NCBI GenBank assembly: GCA_036446035.1
Contig: JAZFSG010000035.1
Coordinates: forward strand, 1 to 32,277
Source of the DNA: CAXMQS01 sp036446035
GTDB lineage: Bacteria > Actinomycetota > Acidimicrobiia > Spongiisociales > JAOTWH01
DNA length: 32,277 nucleotides
Direction: 5' to 3'
Made by a program: the position numbers and the translations under genes. Below, piece after piece: positions 14,851 through 22,373 of the stretch (position 1 is its first letter; every line of letters starts with the position of its first letter). The notes under the pieces were generated by a model. It was given only the letters and a program-made list of their open reading frames with translations, was not told the DNA's origin and did not search any database.

Positions 14851-15746
14851 GTCTTCACCGCCCGGCTGGCCAGGTAAGCGCCGACGAAGACGACGACGAC
14901 ACCGACGATTGCGATCGGATCGACGGTTTCGTCGCGAAAGACGACCCCGAGAGCGATGGCGACGATGGGTATGAGGTAGGTAGTCGTCGACATGCGGGCG
15001 GCGCCGACCCGGCCTGCCAGGGTTGCCGCCAGTGACCTGGCGATGCCAGTTCCGAGGACGCCGAGGATCACCACTGCGCCGACGGAGGCCAGCGTGAACT
15101 CGGAGTCGCTCAGACCGGCGATTCCGAACGGGATCAACATGAAGGCAGACGCGGTGAGCGCCCACATCGTGACGGCCGGGCCGCCGTAGTGCTGTTGCAG
15201 CGGAACAAGCAGGTTGCCGCTGATGCCGTAGCCGAACACGGCAACGATGACCAAGGCAACGCCGGTCGGCGCGGCATTGGCACCTCCGAGCGACGGCAGC
15301 GTCATCAGGACGATGCCTGCGAAGCCAAGGGAGATGCCTACCGCCTGAGCGGCGCCAGGAAGTTGGCGCAACATGAGCGATGCGACGGCGAGGCTGACGA
15401 TGGGAGCGGCGCTGGTGAGCATGCCGGCAACCGCCGAGTCGAGTTCGGTCTCCGCAATCGCGAACAGGAGAGCGGGACCCGCGTTACCGAAGAGTGCCAC
15501 CGCGGCCAGGCGCGGCCAGTCGGCATGATCGATGGCTCTCCTGGCTCGACCGAAGGTGAACATGGCGCCGGCGCCGAGAACGACTCGACCAAGGGCTACC
15601 ACCCCCGGCGACAAAGCGTCAACGCCGATCGCGATCCACAGGAAGGCAGACCCCCAGATGAGTCCGATGACGGCCGTTAGTCCCCACTCGGCGGGGCCAT
15701 AAGCCGCAGGACGTGAGCCAACGTTGGTAAGCGGTCGGGCGGACAT
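14847..15746 (-). CDS. EamA/DMT-family permease
   Basis: 299 residues and about ten hydrophobic segments, in two EamA repeats of five. The first opens W-G-L-T-A-V-I-G-L-I-W-G-S-A-F-L-W; the second carries V-A-L-V-I-V-A-V-F-G-Y-G-I-S-G-N-L-L-V. The drug/metabolite transporter superfamily exports amino acids, nucleosides or other small metabolites; the substrate is unknown. ATG 15746 is supported by TATCGT 6 nt upstream. It is translationally coupled to the VOC gene. Confidence 0.85.
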   Translation of the reverse strand: MSARPLTNVGSRPAAYGPAEWGLTAVIGLIWGSAFLWIAIGVDALSPGVVALGRVVLGAGAMFTFGRARRAIDHADWPRLAAVALFGNAGPALLFAIAETELDSAVAGMLTSAAPIVSLAVASLMLRQLPGAAQAVGISLGFAGIVLMTLPSLGGANAAPTGVALVIVAVFGYGISGNLLVPLQQHYGGPAVTMWALTASAFMLIPFGIAGLSDSEFTLASVGAVVILGVLGTGIARSLAATLAGRVGAARMSTTTYLIPIVAIALGVVFRDETVDPIAIVGVVVVFVGAYLASRAVKT

Positions 15747-15752
15747 CGCAGG

Positions 15753-15758
15753 ACGATA
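15753..15758 (-). promoter_or_regulatory. -10 hexamer for a leaderless EamA gene
   Basis: On the minus strand TATCGT ends 6 nt before the ATG at 15746, with no Shine-Dalgarno sequence between. Confidence 0.45.
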
Positions 15759-15800
15759 GAGCGCCTAGCGGCGTTCCTATTCGAGGCTCACGGCTGGCGC

Positions 15801-18800
15801 CTAGTCCTTGAGGACGAGACCTTTGTAGGAAGTGCGAAAGCCGGCCTCGGTGAGCAGCTTCCCAAGCGGGCTCTCATTAACCCGTTGCCCGTCGACGAGT
15901 TCCAGCTCCATCCGTCGCAGGTTGCGCCGCGCCAGGTCGGCGATGGCCCCGGCAACTGCACGCAGCTGGTCGTCGTCGGTGGAGAACGTCACGACGCGAC
16001 GGCCGCCCCGCTCGACGAATGCGGCCAACGCGCCTTCGACGAGAATCACGTAGGCGCCGCTCCGCCGGCCAACATTGCCGTCGGGCCAAGCGATGGCATT
16101 CCCGTAGGGGTTGGCCGGATCGGCGGCTGCGAGGACGACCGTTCCGGTCTCGGCGATGCGCCGAACGCGATCGAGAGCTCCTGGGATCGAGAACTGAGCG
16201 CCTCCCAAGCCCTCGACGAAGTACCCGCGTCGCACCTTGCCTGCGTCTTCCATCGCTCGCAGCACCGGGTAGAGGCCCGAGAAGCCCCCGACTACCCCCT
16301 CGGAAAGCACGGCGTCCCTTGTGAGAACACCGTGGCGCTCGAGCAGTTGGTTGGCGATGGCCGCGGCCTTTTCGGTGTCGGTCGGGGTCGTGGTGATGAG
16401 GTCGGACACCAGATACCAGCGACCCGAGGCTGCAGGCGGACTCGTGGCCGAGGGGAGACGCAGCCGCCGGCCGGTGCTGCGCACCCTGCCCCACAGGAAG
16501 GCTCTTACCGGGGCGAAGGTGTCGTTGGTCACCTCTCCCGACCACACCAGGTCCCACAGGGCATCGATGACGAGCTGCTGGTCACCGCCGCCAGCAGCTG
16601 TGTACAGATCTCTGAAGAAGGATGCTCCGCGGTCGGCGAGGTGCCTACGCAGCTTGGTGTGGATCGCCGACTCGGGTGGTTCTGGGGCGGACGGGGGCGC
16701 GAGGAGGGCGATCTGATCTGGGAGATACAGCGACACCCGTCCGTCTTTGGCGCCGATGGAGCCGCGCCCCACCCACACCACCTCACCGGACGCGCAAAGC
16801 TGGTCGAGCTCGTCGGGGGAGTAGCTCATGCGGCCGGCAAGAACGTCCCCTTCGAGGATCGATGCTGGGATCGACGCCCCTTGCAACGTGCGGACGATCT
16901 CAACGAGGCGGTGGCCACCGCTTGCCCTGGACCCGACGCCTTGCCACTGGGGGACCAAGCGAGCGAGCGCTGCAGCAGGGACCGCCTCCGCCTCGCTTCG
17001 CAGCACCGCAAGTGAGCGGCGCCGGATGCGACGGAGCACTTCGACCTCGCACCACTCCTTGTCGGTGCCGTTGGGACGGAAGGCTCCGACGACGACGCGG
17101 CCCTGTGCAGTGAGCCTGTCGAGGGTCGTAGCGATGACCGCGTCGGCAAGGCCGAGAGCTGCAGCCGCCTCGGAAGTTGTGAACGGGGCATGGGTCCTGG
17201 CATAGCGCCCGACGATGTCACCAAGCGGATCGGCCACGCTGTCTGCGAACTCCAGGGGTATCCCTTGAGGAATGGCGACGCCCAAAGCGTCGCGCAGGCG
17301 CGAGGCATCCTCCGCCGCCGCCCAGCGCCCGGGGAGTGCCCCGAGCTCGAAGGCCCGGCCGGACCCGACAAGATCATCGAGGTCGGAGGCAGCCTCGAGC
17401 GGACTCACGACCCTCGCCTGGATCTCATCGGTAGTCAGCGGCCCAAGGTGACGGAGGAGATCGTGGATGCCGTCGGCGCCGCGCGCTCTTCTCTCGGGAG
17501 CCAGACGTTGTAGCTCGAGCTCGACGCTCGCGATGGCGTCGGGGTCGAGCAGAGAGCGCAACTCCGGCTCCCCGAGCAGTTCAGCCAGCAGCTCCCTGTC
17601 GAGTGTTAGGGCCGTCGCCTTCCTTTCGGCCACGGGGGAGTCGTACTCGTACATGAAGGTGGCGATGAAGTCGAAGAGCAGCGACGCCGCGAAGGGGCTC
17701 GGTCGGTCGCTCTCGACATCGACAACGCGGATGCGGCGCGCCGTGATGTCGCCGAGGACCGACTTGGTGGCGGGGAGGTCGAAGTGATCCTGGAGAACCT
17801 CTCGGTAGGCCTCGAGGACGATGGGGAAGGACCCGTACTTGCGCGCCACGCTCAGCAGGTCCGACGACTTCCTTCGCTGCAGCCACAAGGGGGTCCGCTT
17901 GTCTGGACCCCGGCGCGGCAGAAGCAGGGCCCGAGCCGCAGCCTCACGAAAGCGCGATGCGAACAGCGTGCTCTCCGCTACCTCGGCGGTGACAAGCTCC
18001 TCGATCTCGTCGGCATCCACCAGCAGCGCCGATGTGTCGGGTGGTGCATCCGCATCCGGGAAGCGGAAGATGATGCCGTCGTCGGTCCACAAGCCATCGG
18101 CGTCTATGCCGTGCTCGAGACGCATCTTGCGCGAGGCGGCGAGAGCCCACGGCGCGTGAACCCTGGCTCCCAACGGCGACAGGAGGACCATGCGCCAGTC
18201 ACCAATCTCGTCGCGGAACCTCTGTATGACCAGTGTGCGATCGCTGGGAACAGTGCCGGTGGCTGCCTTCTCGTCGGCGACGTAGGCGGCCAGGTTGCGG
18301 GCGGCCAGCTCGTCCAGGCGGTAGCGGCTGGTCAGGATGTGTTCGGCCTTGGCTTGATCCTCGCCGGCAAGCTCGCGCAGGAACTGACCGAGCGCCTGCC
18401 CCAGTTCGAGGGGACGACCGGGAGCGTCGCCGTGCCAGAAAGGGAGGCGGGGGGAAGACCCGGCCGGCGCGGGCGCAACGATAACTCGGTCGTGGTCGAT
18501 CTCGGTGATCTGCCAGGTAGAAGACCCGAGAAGGAAGACGTCGCCGGGCCTCGACTCGTAGACCATCTCCTCGTCGAGTTCTCCCACCTTTCCTCCCTCG
18601 GGGAGCACGACTCGATAGAGCCCGCGGTCGGGAATGGTGCCGGGGTTGGTTACGGCAAGCAGGTGAGCACCCGGCCGTGGAGCCAAGGTGTTGTTGATCC
18701 GATCCCATGTGATGCGAGGGCGCAGCTCGGCGAACTCGTCCGACGGGTAGCGCCCGGCGAGCATGTCGAGCGTCGCCTCGTACGGCCCCCGCCCCAGCTC

Positions 18801-20153
18801 GGAGTAGGGGGCTGCCCTTCGGACGAGATCGAAGAGGTCGTCGACATCCCAGGGGTCCATCGCCACCGCCGCCACGATCTGCTGGGCGAGTACATCGAGC
18901 GGATTACGTGGGACGGTCGTCGACTCGATAGCGCCCGCGTACATGCGGTCGACGACGACCGCCGCCTCGAGAAGGTCATTGCGATGCTTAGGGAAGAGGC
19001 GAGCCCTGCTGGGGGCGCCAACCTGATGACCGGCCCGGCCGACGCGCTGCATGGCGCTGGCGACGCTCGGCGGCGTCTCGACCATGATCACCATGTCGAC
19101 TGCAGCCATGTCTATGCCGAGTTCGAGGGTCGAGGTGGCGATGACGCACTTGATGTCCCCCCGCTTCAGCTTGTCTTCGATGTCGAGGCGCTGTTCTCTC
19201 GACACCGAGCCGTGATGAGCGCGCGCCACCTCATCGCCGGCGAGGTCGTTCAACTGACGGGCGATGCGTTCTGCGATGCCGCGGCTGTTGGCGAAGACGA
19301 TCGTCGACCTGTTGGCGTATATGAGCTCGAGGAGCTTGTCGTACATCGTTGGCCAGATCGATCTGGCAGCGGGCTCCCCGGGTGTTGACCGTCCGGCACC
19401 GGGATCCGTCATATCACCAACGGGGACCACCACCTCGACGTCGAGCTCTTTGTCCTTGGGGGAGTCGACGATGACGACAGGACGCGGCTCCCAGGCTTCA
19501 TCGGTGGTGACACCACCACCGATGAATCGGGCTATCTCGGAGAGGGGGCGTTGCGTTGCGGAAAGCCCGATGCGTTGTGGAGCGTCGGCGAGCTCCTCGA
19601 GGCGTTCGAGGGAAAGGGAGAGGTGCGCCCCGCGCTTGGTGCCGGCGACCGCATGGACCTCGTCGAGGATGACCCACTGCACGGACCCCAGCGTCTCTCG
19701 CACCCTGGATGTGAGCATGAGATAGAGAGACTCGGGCGTCGTGATGAGAACATCCGGCGGATGGGTGTGCAGACGGCGCCGCTCCTGCTGTGGGGTGTCT
19801 CCGGTCCTCATCCCAACTCGGATCTCGGGAAGGGAGACGCCCTCCCGTGCGGCGGCGTTGGCGATGCCGACGAGTGGCGCTTTCAAGTTGCGCTCGATGT
19901 CGTAGGCGAGAGCCTTGAGCGGTGAGACGTAGAGGAGCCGTGTCCTCTCCTCCGTCGCCGGATCTGCGTATAGCTGGTCGATGCCCCATAAGAAGGCGGC
20001 GAGGGTCTTCCCTGATCCGGTCGGAGCGTGGATGAGTGTGTGCGAGCCCTCGGCGATGGCGGCCCATCCGCTCGTCTGGGCGGGCGTCGGGGCAGCGAAC
20101 GTGGTCGAGAACCAGGCTCGCGTTGCATCCGTGAAGAGATCGAGGTCGCTCAC
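15801..20153 (-). CDS. lhr: Lhr-type large ATP-dependent helicase
   Basis: 1450 residues, the long bacterial Lhr form. The helicase core is N-terminal: Q-motif P-T-P-A-Q (22-26), Walker A A-P-T-G-S-G-K-T (43-50), motif II D-E-V-H (164-167), T-S-T-L-E-L-G-I-D-M and the motif VI region Q-R-V-G-R-A-G-H. A winged-helix and Lhr-specific region follows, then a long C-terminal part found in actinobacterial and proteobacterial full-length Lhr. These superfamily 2 enzymes translocate 3'-5' on single-stranded DNA and are linked to DNA repair. Start GTG 20153 has TACCCT 7 nt upstream and no ribosome site. The long antisense frames inside this gene are shadows. Confidence 0.92.
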   Translation of the reverse strand: MSDLDLFTDATRAWFSTTFAAPTPAQTSGWAAIAEGSHTLIHAPTGSGKTLAAFLWGIDQLYADPATEERTRLLYVSPLKALAYDIERNLKAPLVGIANAAAREGVSLPEIRVGMRTGDTPQQERRRLHTHPPDVLITTPESLYLMLTSRVRETLGSVQWVILDEVHAVAGTKRGAHLSLSLERLEELADAPQRIGLSATQRPLSEIARFIGGGVTTDEAWEPRPVVIVDSPKDKELDVEVVVPVGDMTDPGAGRSTPGEPAARSIWPTMYDKLLELIYANRSTIVFANSRGIAERIARQLNDLAGDEVARAHHGSVSREQRLDIEDKLKRGDIKCVIATSTLELGIDMAAVDMVIMVETPPSVASAMQRVGRAGHQVGAPSRARLFPKHRNDLLEAAVVVDRMYAGAIESTTVPRNPLDVLAQQIVAAVAMDPWDVDDLFDLVRRAAPYSELGRGPYEATLDMLAGRYPSDEFAELRPRITWDRINNTLAPRPGAHLLAVTNPGTIPDRGLYRVVLPEGGKVGELDEEMVYESRPGDVFLLGSSTWQITEIDHDRVIVAPAPAGSSPRLPFWHGDAPGRPLELGQALGQFLRELAGEDQAKAEHILTSRYRLDELAARNLAAYVADEKAATGTVPSDRTLVIQRFRDEIGDWRMVLLSPLGARVHAPWALAASRKMRLEHGIDADGLWTDDGIIFRFPDADAPPDTSALLVDADEIEELVTAEVAESTLFASRFREAAARALLLPRRGPDKRTPLWLQRRKSSDLLSVARKYGSFPIVLEAYREVLQDHFDLPATKSVLGDITARRIRVVDVESDRPSPFAASLLFDFIATFMYEYDSPVAERKATALTLDRELLAELLGEPELRSLLDPDAIASVELELQRLAPERRARGADGIHDLLRHLGPLTTDEIQARVVSPLEAASDLDDLVGSGRAFELGALPGRWAAAEDASRLRDALGVAIPQGIPLEFADSVADPLGDIVGRYARTHAPFTTSEAAAALGLADAVIATTLDRLTAQGRVVVGAFRPNGTDKEWCEVEVLRRIRRRSLAVLRSEAEAVPAAALARLVPQWQGVGSRASGGHRLVEIVRTLQGASIPASILEGDVLAGRMSYSPDELDQLCASGEVVWVGRGSIGAKDGRVSLYLPDQIALLAPPSAPEPPESAIHTKLRRHLADRGASFFRDLYTAAGGGDQQLVIDALWDLVWSGEVTNDTFAPVRAFLWGRVRSTGRRLRLPSATSPPAASGRWYLVSDLITTTPTDTEKAAAIANQLLERHGVLTRDAVLSEGVVGGFSGLYPVLRAMEDAGKVRRGYFVEGLGGAQFSIPGALDRVRRIAETGTVVLAAADPANPYGNAIAWPDGNVGRRSGAYVILVEGALAAFVERGGRRVVTFSTDDDQLRAVAGAIADLARRNLRRMELELVDGQRVNESPLGKLLTEAGFRTSYKGLVLKD

Positions 20154-20160
20154 GACGACG

Positions 20161-20166
20161 AGGGTA
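20161..20166 (-). promoter_or_regulatory. -10 hexamer for a leaderless lhr
   Basis: Minus-strand TACCCT ends 7 nt before GTG 20153, and no Shine-Dalgarno sequence is present. It lies in the 34-nt gap after the patatin gene. Confidence 0.5.
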
Positions 20167-20187
20167 GACCGGTGGAGGGACTGCGTT

Positions 20188-21138
20188 TCAGGCGACGCGG
20201 CGCAGGAGGTGTCTATCCAAGACGCTCCACACCTCCGGTTCGGCTAGTCCGGACCGCAGGGAGCGAAGCGTGTGGAAGAACGACGGGATGGCGCCATCTG
20301 GCGACATCGGGTTGGCCCGCATCTCTTCGAGCTCATGGTGCGACGGCGTTAGCACCAGGGTTTCGCAGTGTGGCCAGATGGCGGCGATGCGCTCGATCTC
20401 CTCTTCGAGGGCTGCGCTGCCCGCTCGATCGATGAGGGGCTCGTAGAAGTGGCGGTTGGGGCGGGCGTGCGGCAGCGCCATGGGTGCGACGACGATGACG
20501 AGGTCGAGGGGATCGGGGTTGCCCAAGACGAGGTCGGCGCTTGTGCCCGAGGCAACGCCGCCGTCGAGGTAGAGGCGTCCATCTATGAGGTGAGGCTGGT
20601 AGACAAGAGGGACGGCACACGACGCGGCGACCGCATCGGCCAGTGAGGCGTCGGGCGCTTCCTCCGTGCCGAAAGCAACGCGATGCCCGTGCTCGAGGTC
20701 GTAGGCGACGATGACCGTCGGCCGGGTCGGCCATCGTGTTGCCCCCTGGAAGTCGGACTCGGTCCATTCGGCGATGCCATCGACCCGGAACGGCGCCGGG
20801 CCTCCCAAGGCGAAACTGAGTCCGGGATGTCGAATGCCCCGCAACAAACCGTGGCGCGCCCACGAACGAAGGTGGCGCGGCCAGCCACGACGAAACACGA
20901 TGGACCGAAGTCGCTCGGAGTAGTCGTGGATCCCCTCGGAATCTCCGACGACGGTCTCGATGGAGAGTCCGGGCCCCCTCACCATGGCCGAGACGACGGC
21001 GCCCCCCGAGGTACCGATGACGACATCCGCCTCAGCGGCGTCCCAGCCGGTGGCAGCCTCGATGGCGAGAAGTGTCGCGATCTGATGGGCGGCTCCGGTA
21101 ACGCCGCCTCCACCGAGGACAAGGCCGATCTTGCTCAC
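20188..21138 (-). CDS. Patatin-like phospholipase
   Basis: 316 residues. The oxyanion-hole motif G-G-G-G-V-T-G (9-15), nucleophile elbow G-T-S-G-G with Ser44, and D-G-G motif with Asp192 are all intact, so the Ser-Asp dyad is complete. Bacterial patatin proteins hydrolyse acyl esters of phospholipids or other lipids; the length and lack of a signal peptide suggest a cytoplasmic or membrane-associated enzyme. Start GTG 21138 has TAGGCT 8 nt upstream. It is followed after 34 nt by lhr. Confidence 0.88.
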   Translation of the reverse strand: MSKIGLVLGGGGVTGAAHQIATLLAIEAATGWDAAEADVVIGTSGGAVVSAMVRGPGLSIETVVGDSEGIHDYSERLRSIVFRRGWPRHLRSWARHGLLRGIRHPGLSFALGGPAPFRVDGIAEWTESDFQGATRWPTRPTVIVAYDLEHGHRVAFGTEEAPDASLADAVAASCAVPLVYQPHLIDGRLYLDGGVASGTSADLVLGNPDPLDLVIVVAPMALPHARPNRHFYEPLIDRAGSAALEEEIERIAAIWPHCETLVLTPSHHELEEMRANPMSPDGAIPSFFHTLRSLRSGLAEPEVWSVLDRHLLRRVA

Positions 21139-21146
21139 GGCGAGGA

Positions 21147-21152
21147 AGCCTA
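21147..21152 (-). promoter_or_regulatory. -10 hexamer for a leaderless patatin gene
   Basis: Minus-strand TAGGCT ends 8 nt before GTG 21138 and overlaps the gap just downstream of the zinc-ribbon gene stop. Confidence 0.45.
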
Positions 21153-21156
21153 TGGG

Positions 21157-21342
21157 CTATCCAAACACCTGCCCGCATCCTGGGCACTTCTCGTCCTTCT
21201 CGGAGGTATCGGCGCGGCACCAGGGACAAGGGAGGTCGCCACCAATCGGGAGTGCTCCTGCAGCCGCCGCGCGCATGGGCCGGCGCGTGACGATGAAAGC
21301 GGCGGTGGCGATGATCCCGCCGGTGATGAGCATTTCGACCAC
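21157..21342 (-). CDS. Small membrane protein with zinc ribbon
   Basis: 61 residues. An N-terminal hydrophobic segment (about 4-19) is followed by C-P-W-C and C-P-G-C pairs near the C-terminus, a rubredoxin-like zinc-binding ribbon. It is probably anchored with the ribbon in the cytoplasm. GTG 21342 has AGGAGG 6 nt upstream, a strong sign that this short gene is real. A TAATACT sequence on the minus strand at 21372-21378 is a plausible -10. Function unknown. Confidence 0.7.
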   Translation of the reverse strand: MVEMLITGGIIATAAFIVTRRPMRAAAAGALPIGGDLPCPWCRADTSEKDEKCPGCGQVFG

Positions 21343-21371
21343 GTTCTTCCTCCTCGCAAGGTCGCGCGGAG

Positions 21372-21378
21372 AGTATTA
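21372..21378 (-). promoter_or_regulatory. -10 element for the zinc-ribbon gene
   Basis: Minus-strand TAATACT, close to the sigma-70-type consensus, lies about 30 nt before GTG 21342 and upstream of its AGGAGG. Unlike its neighbours, this gene would have a normal leader. Confidence 0.5.
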
Positions 21379-21440
21379 GCCGAGGTGGTCATAGTGGTGG
21401 ATTTCGCGACCACGCCTCAGGTCACGGAAACGAGGTCCGA

Positions 21441-22304
21441 TCAGACTGACGTCTTGGACCCGGTGACGGCGCGTCGTAGCTCGTCGATGAGATAGGAGAG
21501 GTCATCGAGGCGACCCTTGATCCGGTTCTCGGACTCGTATACCAACATCATCCCGGCGTGGTACACGGTCCACCGGTCGAGCTGGGCCGGATCCATGGCG
21601 GCTCCATATCCCTCTGCGAAGGAACTTGCTGCTGCGTGCCCGGACTCCAGGCTGAGCAGCCACAGTGCCCTCGATAGGTCCCACTCGATGGGAGCCAGCG
21701 TCGCCCACTCCCAGTTGATGAGAGTGACGTCACCGGAGTCGTTGACCAGGAAGTTGTCCGGTGATGGGTTGGTGTGGGCTACCCGCGGCGGAGAGGCGAA
21801 CGGAGGGCGTACTCCCCGGGCCTCATCGAGCAGCTCGGCTGAGATCTCGAGGCGCCCTCGGTAGCGCTCCAACCGCTTGAAGGTGGAGATGAAGTCGACC
21901 GTTACCCACTCCTGGTCGATGCCACGCGCCAGGTTGGTCATATCTGAGGCGTCAGACTCGTGGACGGTCCGCAGGACGGTGCCCGCCCGCTTCGCCAGCG
22001 ACAGGTTCTCAGGAAGGCTGTTGAGGCTCCAGCTCCCGGCATCCTGGAATACTGCCCAGTGCAACTCGCCGTCGGCGCCCCTATCGAGCACCTTGGGTAG
22101 CCCTTCGGCATCCTTGAGAACCTGGAGGGCATGGCGTTCCCGGCGTTCACGACTCGCCGACCCGTAGGCCTTGAGGATGCGAGTGCTGTTGTCGGTCCAG
22201 AGACGGAAAGTGCGGTCGGATCCAACAGCGCGATCGCCACCGGACGACAGCTCCTGCACCCGCCCGCCCTTGGCGATCTTCGCCACCAGCTCGTTTACGT
22301 CCAT
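21441..22304 (-). CDS. APH-fold protein with both catalytic Asp replaced by Asn (probable pseudokinase)
   Basis: 287 residues, related to aminoglycoside/choline-kinase-type phosphotransferases. A candidate ATP-binding lysine lies in I-L-K-A-Y-G (Lys45). The Brenner motif H-x-D-x4-N reads H177-T-N179-P-S-P-D-N184, and the metal-binding I-D-W-E reads I196-N197-W-E. Asn therefore replaces both catalytic Asp residues; the codons are AAC in both. The rest of the fold is intact (E-W-D-L-S near 207-211). Either the protein binds a nucleotide or ligand without phosphorylating it, or it uses an altered mechanism. Start ATG 22304 has TACACT 8 nt upstream; an ATG at 22310 and longer frames are less likely. 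Divergent from thrS. Confidence 0.75.
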   Translation of the reverse strand: MDVNELVAKIAKGGRVQELSSGGDRAVGSDRTFRLWTDNSTRILKAYGSASRERRERHALQVLKDAEGLPKVLDRGADGELHWAVFQDAGSWSLNSLPENLSLAKRAGTVLRTVHESDASDMTNLARGIDQEWVTVDFISTFKRLERYRGRLEISAELLDEARGVRPPFASPPRVAHTNPSPDNFLVNDSGDVTLINWEWATLAPIEWDLSRALWLLSLESGHAAASSFAEGYGAAMDPAQLDRWTVYHAGMMLVYESENRIKGRLDDLSYLIDELRRAVTGSKTSV

Positions 22305-22312
22305 ACGCATGC

Positions 22313-22318
22313 AGTGTA
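22313..22318 (-). promoter_or_regulatory. -10 hexamer for the leaderless APH-fold gene
   Basis: Minus-strand TACACT ends 8 nt before ATG 22304. Only 41 bp separate it from the divergent thrS -10, so the two upstream promoter regions overlap. Confidence 0.5.
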
Positions 22319-22359
22319 TTGGCCAGCGGGACGCTCCGTGGTCAGGTTGAGGCGCCCGG

Positions 22360-22365
22360 TAACCT
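22360..22365 (+). promoter_or_regulatory. -10 hexamer for a leaderless thrS
   Basis: TAACCT ends 8 nt before ATG 22374 and there is no Shine-Dalgarno sequence. A leaderless thrS leaves no room for a T-box or operator hairpin in the mRNA. Confidence 0.5.
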
Positions 22366-22373
22366 GCCGCTTC

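Noticed and set aside
14467..15165. Longer N-terminal extension of the VOC protein
   Set aside because: The extension is Arg-rich out-of-frame translation of the EamA gene; GTG 14850 with the GTGA overlap is the natural start.
17784..19388. Long plus-strand open frame of 534 codons
   Set aside because: It is antisense to the lhr helicase gene, shows no recognisable domain, and long shadow frames are expected in high-GC DNA.
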